Shown in pieces: positions 26,819 through 35,507 of a stretch of DNA of 64,000 bases. Source of the stretch: Shimia sp039969785 (GTDB lineage: Bacteria; Pseudomonadota; Alphaproteobacteria; Rhodobacterales; Rhodobacteraceae). The DNA lies in contig NZ_JBDVNC010000046.1 of the NCBI RefSeq assembly GCF_039969785.1, positions 34,173 through 98,172 on the forward strand. The letters run 5' to 3'. A model generated the notes under the pieces. That model was not told the DNA's origin. It worked only from the letters and a program-made list of their open reading frames with translations, and searched no databases. The position numbers were made by a program, and so were the translations under genes. How positions within the stretch are numbered: the first letter of the stretch is position 1; each line of letters starts with the position of its first letter.

Positions 26819-28027
26819 TTGTTGACCGGATTCCCCAATATTCGCCACATGCGCGTGTTTCTGGAAGCCGCCCGCAGCGGCTCTGTCTCAGCCGCAGCTG
26901 AACAATGCCATCTTTCACAACCTGCCGCCACTCAGGCAATCTCAAGGTTAGAAACAGACCTTGGGACACCCTTGCTGATCCGGCGACGCCGACAATTTGC
27001 GCTGACCCCATCGGGCGCCGCGTTCCAACCCCGCGCCGCCGCAGCACTGCGACACCTGCGCAACGGTGCCCGCGCAGCGTTGCGCTCGAAAACAGACTCT
27101 GGTCGCCGCCACCTCAGCTTTGATCGGGCAGTGACGGCCGCTCAGTTGCGCACATTGATAGCGATCGCCAACAGCGGCAGTTTTACAGTAGCGGCCCGCA
27201 ATCTTGATCTGTCACAACCCACAGTCCACCGCGCGGCTCGCAGTCTCGAAGCCCTGGCAGGTGTACAGTTTTTCACGGCACGCGCTTCTGGAGTAGCACT
27301 CACCTCCGCCGCAGAGGCCTTTGTTCTTGGGGCAAAACTGGCACAAGCAGAAATCCGACAGGGTGTCGAGGAAATCAGCCGCGAATTGGGTGAAGACCGT
27401 GGCACCTTTGTGCTTGGCAGCCTGCCGCTGGCCAGAACATCCATTGTTCCCAAAGCCATTCACGCCATGATCAGCGCCACCAGCGGCGTTCAGGTTCGGG
27501 TTGTTGACGGTCGTTATTCTGAGCTGTTGAGGTCATTGCGCGAGGGCGATCTTGATTGCCTGATCGGAGCTTTGCGTGATCCGCCGCCTGCAGATGACGT
27601 CGTGCAAGAAATGTTGTTTCAGGATGCACTGGCGATTGTGGCGCATCCAAAACACCCACTCGCAGACCGCAAGAACCTGTCCCTCCAAGACACTCTGGAC
27701 TTTCCGTGGATTGCACCGCCTCGCGAAACTCCAGCCGGCCAATACCTGTTCGAGACCTTGCGCATACACGAGCGCGACCAATCCCCTGTGCGGGTTATAT
27801 CGTCGTCAATGGTCACATTGCGCAGTATTCTTGCCGAAGGAAACTATGTCTCAATCGTTTCGCGCCATCAGATCAGCGTTGACGAATCTCTTAATATGAT
27901 CACCGCGCTGGATCTGCCGTTGACAGGGCATTATCGCGATATTGGCCTGACATATCGCAAAGGTTGGCGCCCAACAGAAACCCAATCTCAATTCATTGAT
28001 TACCTGCATAAGTTCAGCAACATTTGA
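26819..28027 (+). CDS. LysR-type regulator with two helix-turn-helix domains
   Basis: A 402-residue regulator, about 100 longer than normal LysR proteins. It carries two complete LysR winged-helix domains: residues about 8-70 (RHMRVFLEAARSGSVSAAAE, LSQPAATQAISRLE) and about 105-165 (LRTLIAIANSGSFTVAARN, LSQPTVHRAARSLE). A single substrate-binding domain follows from about 190. It starts with TTG at 26819 or 26822 behind GAGGGTG. Lying between the two divergent lig operons, it is the likely pathway regulator, perhaps sensing a ring-cleavage intermediate. Confidence 0.85.
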   Translation: MLTGFPNIRHMRVFLEAARSGSVSAAAEQCHLSQPAATQAISRLETDLGTPLLIRRRRQFALTPSGAAFQPRAAAALRHLRNGARAALRSKTDSGRRHLSFDRAVTAAQLRTLIAIANSGSFTVAARNLDLSQPTVHRAARSLEALAGVQFFTARASGVALTSAAEAFVLGAKLAQAEIRQGVEEISRELGEDRGTFVLGSLPLARTSIVPKAIHAMISATSGVQVRVVDGRYSELLRSLREGDLDCLIGALRDPPPADDVVQEMLFQDALAIVAHPKHPLADRKNLSLQDTLDFPWIAPPRETPAGQYLFETLRIHERDQSPVRVISSSMVTLRSILAEGNYVSIVSRHQISVDESLNMITALDLPLTGHYRDIGLTYRKGWRPTETQSQFIDYLHKFSNI

Positions 28028-28149
28028 TCCACAACAAACTAATGAAATTCGCATAGTATAGCTTTTTCCAATGCAGCCAGAAGCAATTGAATTGGCCGGG
28101 AAATGCCGAAGGATGCTACAACATCACGACCACCAAGGAGGCACCATCG

Positions 28150-29052
28150 TTGATCCCCGATTACCCCAAAATTGCATTTATCGGGTTTGGCGAAGCGGCT
28201 CAGGCCTTTGCGCAAGGACTGCGTGACAGCACGACCTCGCTTAACATCACAGGCTTTGACATCAAAACCGACGGTCCGAATGCGCAACAAAAGCGCGCGG
28301 AAATGGCGGTACTGGATGTGACCCCTGCCCGGACACCGACGCAGTGCATTCACGGCGCCGACCTCATTATTTCGCTGGTCACCGCAGATCAATCGGAAAC
28401 CGCCGCCTCTCAACTCGCAGAGGCCGCTTTCGAGGGCGCGCTTTTTTTTGATGGCAACAGCTGCGCCCCGGAAACCAAACGCCGGACCGCGGACATAATC
28501 ACTGCTGCAGGCGGGCGATATGTCGATGTTGCCATTATGGCGCCAGTACATCCGCGCCTGCATAAAACGCCCTGCCTGTTTTCAGGCACATGGGCACCGG
28601 ACGCCCTGCAAATGGCGCTGCACCTGGGCATGGCGGCCGAGATTGCGGGCCCGGATATCGGCGCAGCATCGATGCGGAAAATGCTACGCTCAATCATGAT
28701 CAAGGGGCTGGAAGCGCTGACACTGGAGTGCTTTCTGGCAGCCCGAAGGGCCGGTCAGGAACCGTATGTCTTGGCCTCGCTAGAGGCCAGCTTTCCCGGT
28801 TTCAACTGGGCCGAACGCGCGCCCTATATGTTGGAACGGGCCATGACCCACGGCGTGCGTCGCGCCGCCGAAATGCGCGAAGTTGCGCAGACCCTACGCG
28901 ACCTCGACTTGTCGGCGGACATGGCCACCGCAACGGCCAATCACCAACAAACCGTGGGCGACTTGGGGCTGGACGCGTCCGCGCTGGACGACCAAAGCTT
29001 GGAAACCATGACCGACGCCATTCTCGCCGCTTTGCCGCAACCGAAAACCTGA
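28150..29052 (+). CDS. NAD(P)-dependent oxidoreductase, DUF1932 type
   Basis: A 6-phosphogluconate/3-hydroxyisobutyrate dehydrogenase-like protein of 300 residues. The Rossmann motif IAFIGFGEAAQAFAQGL lies at the N-terminus, VDVAIMAPVHP matches the substrate loop of the superfamily, and the conserved Lys is probably in SMRKMLRSIMIKGLEA, before the C-terminal DUF1932 helices. A TTG at 28150, 8 nt after AAGGAGG, is the best start; an upstream TTG at 28087 lacks one. It heads the ligA2-ligB2-ligC operon but has no established step in 4,5-cleavage. Confidence 0.8.
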   Translation: MIPDYPKIAFIGFGEAAQAFAQGLRDSTTSLNITGFDIKTDGPNAQQKRAEMAVLDVTPARTPTQCIHGADLIISLVTADQSETAASQLAEAAFEGALFFDGNSCAPETKRRTADIITAAGGRYVDVAIMAPVHPRLHKTPCLFSGTWAPDALQMALHLGMAAEIAGPDIGAASMRKMLRSIMIKGLEALTLECFLAARRAGQEPYVLASLEASFPGFNWAERAPYMLERAMTHGVRRAAEMREVAQTLRDLDLSADMATATANHQQTVGDLGLDASALDDQSLETMTDAILAALPQPKT

Positions 29053-29073
29053 ACGAACAGGAAGGAACCGCCC

Positions 29074-29478
29074 ATGGCCATGAAAAAGGATTACGAGGAT
29101 ATTCCCGGCACCTTTGTCTTTGACGCCGACCGGGGCCGAGAAGGGTATCACCTTAACCAGTTCTGCATCTCTTTGCGTCTGCAGAAAAACCGCGATGCCT
29201 TTAACGCCGATGAGACCGGGTATCTGGACGCATATCCCATGACGCCTCAACAACGCGACGCTGTGTTGAAACGGGAATGGAACCGGCTGCTCGAATTGGG
29301 CGGGAACATCTATTACACCAGCAAACTGGCCGCCAATGACGGGATCAATTTTCAGGATCTGGCGGGCATCATGACCGGTATGGGCCGGGACGCCTATCGC
29401 GAAATGATGTTGCACGGAGGGCGCTCGCCCGATGGCAACCGGTATCAATCTGAATGGGACGAAAAGGATAACAACTGA
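29074..29478 (+). CDS. ligA: protocatechuate 4,5-dioxygenase alpha subunit LigA (copy 2)
   Basis: A 134-residue alpha subunit closely patterned on Sphingobium LigA: DIPGTFVFDADRGREGYHLN, LDAYPMTPQQRDAVL, GGNIYYTSKL, the MTGMGRDAYREMM segment and the tail GGRSPDGNR. The ATG is preceded by GAACAGGAAGGAACCGCCC. The stop shares one base with the ligB2 start (TGATG). The good match to classical LigA makes this copy the better candidate for true protocatechuate cleavage. Confidence 0.94.
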   Translation: MAMKKDYEDIPGTFVFDADRGREGYHLNQFCISLRLQKNRDAFNADETGYLDAYPMTPQQRDAVLKREWNRLLELGGNIYYTSKLAANDGINFQDLAGIMTGMGRDAYREMMLHGGRSPDGNRYQSEWDEKDNN

Positions 29479-30332
29479 TGGCACGTATTACTGCCGGCGT
29501 CGGGTGCAGCCACGTGCCCGCAATTGGTGTCGCAATGGACACCGGGATCACCGAACAACCTTATTGGCAGCCTGTTTTTGACGGCTTTGAAAAATCGCGC
29601 GACTGGATGAAGGCGCAAAAGGCTGACGTTATTGTGCTGGTCTACAATGATCACTGCACTGCATTTGACGCCTCCTGCATCCCGACATTTGCGTTGGGGT
29701 GTGCCGCCGAATTCAAACCCGCTGACGAAGGCTGGGGGCCGCGCCCCGTACCGGTGGTCAGGAACCATCAGAAAATGGCCAGCCATCTGGCACAGTCACT
29801 TATTCTGGATGAGTTTGACATTACCATCATGAACGAGATGGAGGTGGATCACGGTCTGACCGTGCCTTTGTCGGTTATGTTTGGCGACAAAACTCCGGAC
29901 GACGAATGGCCCGCGCTGATCATCCCGGTGTGTGTAAACGTGGTGCAATACCCGGCGCCGACGGGCAACCGGTGTTACAACCTGGGCAAGGCCATCCGAC
30001 GCGCCGTTGAAAGCTATGAAGAAGACCTGAACGTGGTCATCTTTGGCACTGGCGGCATGAGCCATCAGCTTCAATACAAACGCGCGGGCCTGATCAACAA
30101 AGAATGGGACACCGACTTTCTCAACCGCCTGACGTCCGATCCCGTTGGACTGGCACAGATGCCACATGTGGACTACTTGCGCGAGGCCGGGTCAGAAGGC
30201 GTTGAAATGGTCATGTGGCACGTTATGCGCGGTGCGCTGGATGATGACGTGACAGAAGTACACCGACATTACCACGTCCCGGCATCAAACACAGCCGTCG
30301 GACATATCATTCTGGAAAACAAAGCAAGCTAG
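29478..30332 (+). CDS. ligB: protocatechuate 4,5-dioxygenase beta subunit LigB (copy 2)
   Basis: A 284-residue catalytic subunit. Iron ligands are at His12 (GCSHVPA), the His of LVYNDHCTAF, and the Glu in GSEGVEMVMWHVMRGAL; the general base His is in GTGGMSHQLQ. Segments ADEGWGPRPVPVV and LILDEFDITIMNEMEVDHG are nearly as in Sphingobium LigB. It converts protocatechuate to 4-carboxy-2-hydroxymuconate-6-semialdehyde, the substrate of LigC encoded 11 nt downstream. Confidence 0.95.
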   Translation: MARITAGVGCSHVPAIGVAMDTGITEQPYWQPVFDGFEKSRDWMKAQKADVIVLVYNDHCTAFDASCIPTFALGCAAEFKPADEGWGPRPVPVVRNHQKMASHLAQSLILDEFDITIMNEMEVDHGLTVPLSVMFGDKTPDDEWPALIIPVCVNVVQYPAPTGNRCYNLGKAIRRAVESYEEDLNVVIFGTGGMSHQLQYKRAGLINKEWDTDFLNRLTSDPVGLAQMPHVDYLREAGSEGVEMVMWHVMRGALDDDVTEVHRHYHVPASNTAVGHIILENKAS

Positions 30333-30343
30333 GAACGGATCCC

Positions 30344-31288
30344 ATGAGAATTTGTGTTGCTGGTGCATACGGCGCCTTTGGAATCAAACACCTGGATGCG
30401 CTGGCCGCCATCGAAGACGTCACCGTGACCTCTGTCATGGGGCCAACCCAATCCAAGATCGACGCGCTGGCAGCGGAACGCGGTATCGGTCACGCCTCGA
30501 CATCACTCGAAGACTGCATCGCCCGCGATGATGTTGATGCGCTGATCCTATCAACGCCAACCCAGAAACATGCCGAACAGGCCATCGCCTGTATGCGCGG
30601 TGGCAAGCCTGTATTGATCGAAATCCCCATGGCGGACTCGCTGGCCGACAGCGAAGAAATCTGCCGGGTGCAAACCGAAACCGGTGTGTTGGCGATGGCT
30701 GGTCAGGTGCGCCGCTTTAACCCCAGCCATCAGTGGATTCAAAACAAGATTGCCGCCGGTGAGCTTAAAGTACAGCAGATGGATGTGCAGACGTATTTCT
30801 TCCGTCGTTCCAACATGAACGCCAAGGGTGAACCGCGCAGCTGGACAGATCACCTGTTGTGGCATCACGCCTGTCACACAGTTGATCTGTTTCAATATCA
30901 AACAGGCGAAACCGCGTCCCAGTGTTTTGGGCTCGAAGGGCCGCACCACCCGGAACTGGGCATCGCCATGGACATGGCCATCGGCATGAAAACCCCGTCA
31001 GGCGCCATTTGCAACTTGTCGCTGTCCTTTAACAATGATGGGCCATTTGGTACGTTCTTTCGCTACATCTGTGACAACGGCACGTACATCGCGCGCTATG
31101 ACGATCTGTTTGATGGCAACGAGACCCCGATTGATCTCAGCGAGGTGGCCGTATCCAACAATGGAATCGAGTTGATTGATCGCGAATTCATCGCCGCGAT
31201 CCGCGAAGGGCGCCAGCCGAACGGGTCCGTACACGAAGTCCTTGCGGCAATGAAAACTCTGGACCGGATCGAACAAAGCTTCGCCTAA
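30344..31288 (+). CDS. ligC: 4-carboxy-2-hydroxymuconate-6-semialdehyde dehydrogenase
   Basis: LigC oxidises the ring-cleavage product of protocatechuate to 2-pyrone-4,6-dicarboxylate with NADP. The 314-residue protein is of the Gfo/Idh/MocA fold: Rossmann motif CVAGAYGAFGIKHLDAL, then KPVLIEIPMADS where Glu/Pro replaces the usual EKP, and WTDHLLWHHACHTVDLF of the LigC family. Its product goes to LigI encoded in the opposite operon, so both operons are needed for protocatechuate use. Confidence 0.94.
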   Translation: MRICVAGAYGAFGIKHLDALAAIEDVTVTSVMGPTQSKIDALAAERGIGHASTSLEDCIARDDVDALILSTPTQKHAEQAIACMRGGKPVLIEIPMADSLADSEEICRVQTETGVLAMAGQVRRFNPSHQWIQNKIAAGELKVQQMDVQTYFFRRSNMNAKGEPRSWTDHLLWHHACHTVDLFQYQTGETASQCFGLEGPHHPELGIAMDMAIGMKTPSGAICNLSLSFNNDGPFGTFFRYICDNGTYIARYDDLFDGNETPIDLSEVAVSNNGIELIDREFIAAIREGRQPNGSVHEVLAAMKTLDRIEQSFA

Positions 31289-31466
31289 ACGATTGCTTTT
31301 CAATCCTTCTAGCAGGTCAGATGCATACCGCTCTGACCCGTTTTCACGCGGCAAAACCCGACCATGAGCATATTCACGCCGTGTTTTATTGACGGATCGA
31401 CCTCGGGTTTTCTAAACTAAACGCACGGCTGCACGTGAACAGTCCCCCTTAAATGGAGGCCCCTAA

Positions 31467-31748
31467 ATGCACCCTGCTCTTAAAACCCGCCGTCGTATCA
31501 TGGCCCATGCCAGTGTTATTTATGTGCGCGCGGACCATGACCTGCACCGCGCGCTGGACGACGCCCGCCAGTTTGTGCCGGACGTCACGGATCACAATAT
31601 ATGGCGCATCGGCCAGCCCGGATCGCGCATTCGCAGACTATACGAAGAAAGGCACCGCGCGCTGGAACGCCTGCAAGTGGCGCGTCTCAAACTACAGATG
31701 GCCCGCGACCGGCTTATTGCGCGCTCGAACGCGTCTCAGCACGTCTGA
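31467..31748 (+). CDS. small basic protein, function unknown
   Basis: A 93-residue frame starting at an ATG 9 nt behind GGAGG. It is rich in Arg and His, with an amphipathic C-terminal helix (RRLYEERHRALERLQVARLK, continuing LQMARDRL) that may form a coiled coil. No family is recognised. The ribosome binding site and codon pattern favour a real gene. An internal ATG at 31500 is a possible alternative start. It stands 178 nt beyond ligC and is probably not part of that operon. Confidence 0.5.
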   Translation: MHPALKTRRRIMAHASVIYVRADHDLHRALDDARQFVPDVTDHNIWRIGQPGSRIRRLYEERHRALERLQVARLKLQMARDRLIARSNASQHV

Positions 31749-31818
31749 CATTGGCCGCGTTTTATGCCTGTGACGATTGAGCGGGTCTTAAACATTTCTC
31801 GTCGCCGCCCAGTACGCG

Positions 31819-32436
31819 TCATTCAAAGTTAAAAACCAACTGCAGCGACGCATTCAGCATACTGATCTTACGCCCCATAACTTCCTCCGCCTTCAGAACA
31901 ACCTCTGCGGCGGCACGCGCATCTTCTCCGGCATCATGGTGTTTAAAACGCAGCCCAAGAACTTTTTTGAGATTGGCCAATCCATGCCCACCATTCCCCC
32001 GCAACTCTGGCCAGGCTTGACGGGCGATCGTGACGCTGTTTGACCACACCGACTTCAACACTGGCAACTTGGCGAGCCCACACGCCGCGTCAAAAGCTCT
32101 CTCATCGTAGCGGCTATGTTGAATCAGCGGATATGCCTCAAGGAGCGGACGTAAATCCGTCAGCACCGCCTCGAAACCGGGTGCATTCTTGACGGTCAAG
32201 GCATCAATCCCATGCAATCGCGTATTGCCTGCGGCAAATGGCGTGCGGGGGTCAATATAGGCACTATAGGTCGCTATTGAGCTGTCAAATCCAACGAAAG
32301 CGAGGCCGATCTGACAGATACTCGCGACGTCATATCCTGCGGTTTCGACATCAACGGCGATGAACCTGAGACTCTCGGTCAACGGTTCGCCTTGCTTGAA
32401 ACAGGCTGGCAGAGTGAAGAGTGATGGATTTGTCAT
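31819..32436 (-). CDS. 3'-5' exonuclease (DnaQ-like DEDDh)
   Basis: A 205-residue exonuclease of the RNase T/DnaQ fold. Exo I is FIAVDVETAG with the DxE pair near residues 28-30, Exo II contains LIQHSRYDERAFD, and Exo III is HHDAGEDARAAAEV, with the HxxxxD spacing of the DEDDh class. It resembles the DNA polymerase III epsilon-like stand-alone exonucleases of alphaproteobacteria. Likely cytoplasmic, trimming DNA or RNA ends; the true partner is unknown. It follows nrdJ on the same strand with a 42-nt gap. Confidence 0.9.
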   Translation of the reverse strand: MTNPSLFTLPACFKQGEPLTESLRFIAVDVETAGYDVASICQIGLAFVGFDSSIATYSAYIDPRTPFAAGNTRLHGIDALTVKNAPGFEAVLTDLRPLLEAYPLIQHSRYDERAFDAACGLAKLPVLKSVWSNSVTIARQAWPELRGNGGHGLANLKKVLGLRFKHHDAGEDARAAAEVVLKAEEVMGRKISMLNASLQLVFNFE

Positions 32437-32478
32437 GGCGATGACCTTCCCACCAATTCACAACTTCCTAAAACCCGC

Positions 32479-34761
32479 TCACCCACATTTGGAATGCCCG
32501 CAACTGGCACAGGTCATGCACCCTTCGACCATACGCATGTCGAACTGTCCGCAGCTGGGGCAGGATTTGCCGCGTGGTGTCTCGCCCACGGCGACGACTT
32601 CTGCCTTTGGGTCGGTCTTTAATCCCATGCCTTCGCCTTCGATGAATCCGATGGCAATCATGTGACGTTCAATGACGCCGCCGATCGCCGCCAGAATAGA
32701 CGGGATGTACTTACCTTCCATCCATGCCCCGCCGCGCGGATCAAACACCGCTTTCAGCTCTTCCACGACAAACGACACGTCGCCGCCCCGCCGGAACACA
32801 GCCGAAATCATTCGGGTCAATGCCAGCGTCCACGCGTAATGCTCCATGTTTTTGGAGTTGATAAACACCTCAAACGGACGTCGATGACCATTGATAATCA
32901 CGTCATTCACCGTCAGGTAAATTGCATGCTCACTGTCGGGCCATTTCAGCTTATAGGTCGCGCCTTCCAGGGTTTGCGGACGTTCCAGCGGCTCGGACAT
33001 GTAAATCACTTCGCCACCATCGGCCACGTGATCACCGGGGTTTTCGCCCGGCGCTGTTTCGGCGCTTTCAGACACCGCCAATACGGACCCGGTAACGTCA
33101 TTAGGGCGATAGGTGGTGCAGCCTTTGCAACCGGTGTCCCACGCCTGCATATAGACATCCTTGAAGGCTTCAAAATCAATGTCTTCCGGGCAATTGATGG
33201 TTTTGGAAATCGAACTGTCGATCCATTTCTGCGCCGCCGCCTGCATGCGCACATGGGCTGCGGGTTCCAGTGTCTGAGCATTCACGAAATACTCGGGCAG
33301 CTCTTTGTCGCCAAACTTGTCTCGCCACATCTGCACGGCGTAATCGACCACCTCTTCCTCGGTGCGCGATCCGTCTTTTTGCAGAACTTTGCGCGTATAG
33401 GCATAGGCAAACACCGGCTCGATGCCCGAACTGACATTCCCGGCATAAAGCGAGATTGTTCCGGTGGGCGCAATAGACGTCAGCAAGGCATTTCGAATGC
33501 CATGTTCGGCAATCGCTTCCTTCACATCTTCGTCCAACTGGCTGACCAGCCCACCCGCAAGATATTTATCTGCATCAAACAGAGGAAACGCGCCCTTGTC
33601 CTTGGCCAGATCAACCGACGCCAGATACGACGCTCGCGCGATTGCTTTCATCCAGATTTCGGTCTGTGTGGCGGCCTCTTGGGAACCATAACGTTGACCC
33701 AACATCAACAGCGCATCCGCCAAACCGGTGACACCCAAACCGATACGTCGCTTGGCCTGTGCTTCTGCAGCCTGCTGCGGCAGTGGGAAACGCGATGCAT
33801 CCACCACGTTGTCCATCATGCGCACGGCAGTGGCCACAAGGTCGCTCAATTCGTCCTGATCCAGCGCCGCGTCGGCTTCGAACGGGTTTTTCACCAGCCG
33901 CGCAAGGTTGATCGATCCCAGCAGACACGCCCCATAAGGCGGCAAAGGCTGTTCGCCGCACGGATTGGTCGCCGCAATCGTTTCAACATAATTCAGGTTG
34001 TTCATCTTGTTGATGCGGTCGATGAAAATCACACCCGGTTCAGCATAGTCATAGGTGGACTGCATGATCTTGTTCCAAAGATCACGCGCGTCGACGGTGT
34101 GATACACCTTGTCACCAAAGCTCAGCTCCCACGTCCCGCCGGCTTTGACCGCTTCCATAAAGGGGTCCGTGACCAACACCGACATGTTGAACATGCGCAA
34201 TCGGGCAGGATCGGACTTGGCGGTGATGAACTGTTCGATATCCGGATGATCACAGCGCATCGTCGCCATCATTGCGCCCCGGCGCGACCCCGCCGACATG
34301 ATCGTGCGACACATGGAATCCCACACATCCATAAAGCTCAGCGGCCCGGACGCATCCGCCGCAACCCCCAACACATCCGACCCACGTGGCCGGATGGTCG
34401 AGAAATCATACCCAATGCCACCGCCCTGTTGCATGGTCAGAGCGGCCTCTTTCAGCATGTCGAAAATCCCACCCATGCTGTCCGGGACCGTGCCCATCAC
34501 AAAACAGTTGAACAAGGTCACATTGCGCGCAGTACCCGCGCCTGCTGTGATCCGGCCCGCAGGCAGATATTTGAAATCTTCCAAGGCCGCATAAAACTTG
34601 TCTTCCCAAGCCGCCGGGTCGCTTTCGACCTTCGCCAGATCACGCGCAATGCGGCGCCAGCTATCCTCAACCGTTTGATCGATCGGTGTGCCGTCCGCCT
34701 CTTTGAAACGGTATTTCATGTCCCAGATATTTTCAGCGATAGGGGCAGCAAAGCGGCTCAT
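32479..34761 (-). CDS. nrdJ: adenosylcobalamin-dependent ribonucleoside-diphosphate reductase
   Basis: Class II ribonucleotide reductase, 760 residues, making deoxyribonucleotides with coenzyme B12 and independent of oxygen. Seen: the first redox Cys in TLFNCFVMGTVPDS, the glycine-rich MQQGGGIGYDFSTIRPRGSD, the active-site NPCGEQPLPPYGACLLGSIN with radical Cys and Glu, and a C-terminal zinc-ribbon-like tail CPSCGQFDM...CMTCASCGHSKCG that shuttles electrons. ATG 34761 follows AAAGGGAATCACGTTG. No cobalamin riboswitch was recognised upstream. Confidence 0.97.
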   Translation of the reverse strand: MSRFAAPIAENIWDMKYRFKEADGTPIDQTVEDSWRRIARDLAKVESDPAAWEDKFYAALEDFKYLPAGRITAGAGTARNVTLFNCFVMGTVPDSMGGIFDMLKEAALTMQQGGGIGYDFSTIRPRGSDVLGVAADASGPLSFMDVWDSMCRTIMSAGSRRGAMMATMRCDHPDIEQFITAKSDPARLRMFNMSVLVTDPFMEAVKAGGTWELSFGDKVYHTVDARDLWNKIMQSTYDYAEPGVIFIDRINKMNNLNYVETIAATNPCGEQPLPPYGACLLGSINLARLVKNPFEADAALDQDELSDLVATAVRMMDNVVDASRFPLPQQAAEAQAKRRIGLGVTGLADALLMLGQRYGSQEAATQTEIWMKAIARASYLASVDLAKDKGAFPLFDADKYLAGGLVSQLDEDVKEAIAEHGIRNALLTSIAPTGTISLYAGNVSSGIEPVFAYAYTRKVLQKDGSRTEEEVVDYAVQMWRDKFGDKELPEYFVNAQTLEPAAHVRMQAAAQKWIDSSISKTINCPEDIDFEAFKDVYMQAWDTGCKGCTTYRPNDVTGSVLAVSESAETAPGENPGDHVADGGEVIYMSEPLERPQTLEGATYKLKWPDSEHAIYLTVNDVIINGHRRPFEVFINSKNMEHYAWTLALTRMISAVFRRGGDVSFVVEELKAVFDPRGGAWMEGKYIPSILAAIGGVIERHMIAIGFIEGEGMGLKTDPKAEVVAVGETPRGKSCPSCGQFDMRMVEGCMTCASCGHSKCG

Positions 34762-34916
34762 CAACGTGATTCCCTTTTTGTCAGCAGATGTGAGAAGAGG
34801 TGCCAGACTAACCCGAATTTACTGTTTCACACAATCGCAATTGTCCCGGAAACGGACCTTAACAGACACAACTGCTTGCCCCGCGCGACAGCCCAACTAC
34901 AATATACGCGTCCGTC

Positions 34917-35372
34917 ATGGGACGAATCTGTGGGGAAGCTGTGGATAAGTTTGTACATCTGATCAAGCTCAGCGTGGGCACCGAAAGCGTCGAGACGCTG
35001 ACCGACTGGCAAGCGTCCCGCGCGGCGCAATCTCCGGATGGTTTGCCACGTCACATCACCCGCATGTGGCCCAAACGAGAGGCCGAAATTCTGAAAGGCG
35101 GGTCGATTTTCTGGGTGATCAAAGGCACGATCCAGTGTCGTCAGCGTGTCGTGCGGATGGACGAAGTGATTGGCGCCGACGGCATACGACGCTGCGCCAT
35201 TGTGCTGGACCCGAAGCTGCATCGCACGCAATCCGCACTCAAACGCCCGTTTCAGGGCTGGCGTTATCTCAAACCCGAAGACAGCCCGCCTGACCTGCCC
35301 GGATCACGTGAAAACGACGATACGTTGCCGGATGATCTGAACCGGGCTTTGGCCGAAATTGGCGTGCTTTGA
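34917..35372 (+). CDS. DUF1489 family protein
   Basis: A conserved alphaproteobacterial protein of the DUF1489 family, up to 151 residues. FVHLIKLSVGTESVETL at the start, the WPKREAEIL-GGSIFWVIKG stretch and CAIVLDPKLHRT identify it; RPFQGWRYL is conserved too. Function is unknown. Relatives begin just before the VHLIKL segment, so GTG 34941 (behind GGGGAAGCT) may be the real start and not ATG 34917. It diverges from nrdJ. Confidence 0.87.
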   Translation: MGRICGEAVDKFVHLIKLSVGTESVETLTDWQASRAAQSPDGLPRHITRMWPKREAEILKGGSIFWVIKGTIQCRQRVVRMDEVIGADGIRRCAIVLDPKLHRTQSALKRPFQGWRYLKPEDSPPDLPGSRENDDTLPDDLNRALAEIGVL

Positions 35373-35451
35373 GTCACCGACACCTGTGCCTCGGTACTCA
35401 ACCCAACACAAACGCACCCAGATTAGTGCCCTGATCAAAATCCAAACGAAA

Positions 35452-35473
35452 CGGGCCATACATGGCTGGCCCG
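35452..35473 (-). terminator. hairpin between DUF1489 and hisG
   Basis: A 7-bp stem, CGGGCCA with TGGCCCG, lies between the convergent genes. On the minus strand it is followed by a T-rich stretch (TTTCGTTTGG), so it may end the his operon. Confidence 0.45.
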
Positions 35474-35507
35474 TCGCAGTGATCGACCTTACCCGGGCTT
35501 GCGAAAT

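Noticed and set aside
34894..34912. Possible NrdR box upstream of nrdJ
   Set aside because: Only the left half (ACAATATA) resembles the consensus, and no second box is found at the usual spacing.
34762..34940. Cobalamin riboswitch before nrdJ
   Set aside because: The gap is short and no B12-box-like sequence was recognised.
32662..34962. Very long open frame opposite nrdJ
   Set aside because: It is the antisense shadow of a high-G+C gene; its product is rich in His/Arg and has no recognisable domain, while nrdJ is certain.
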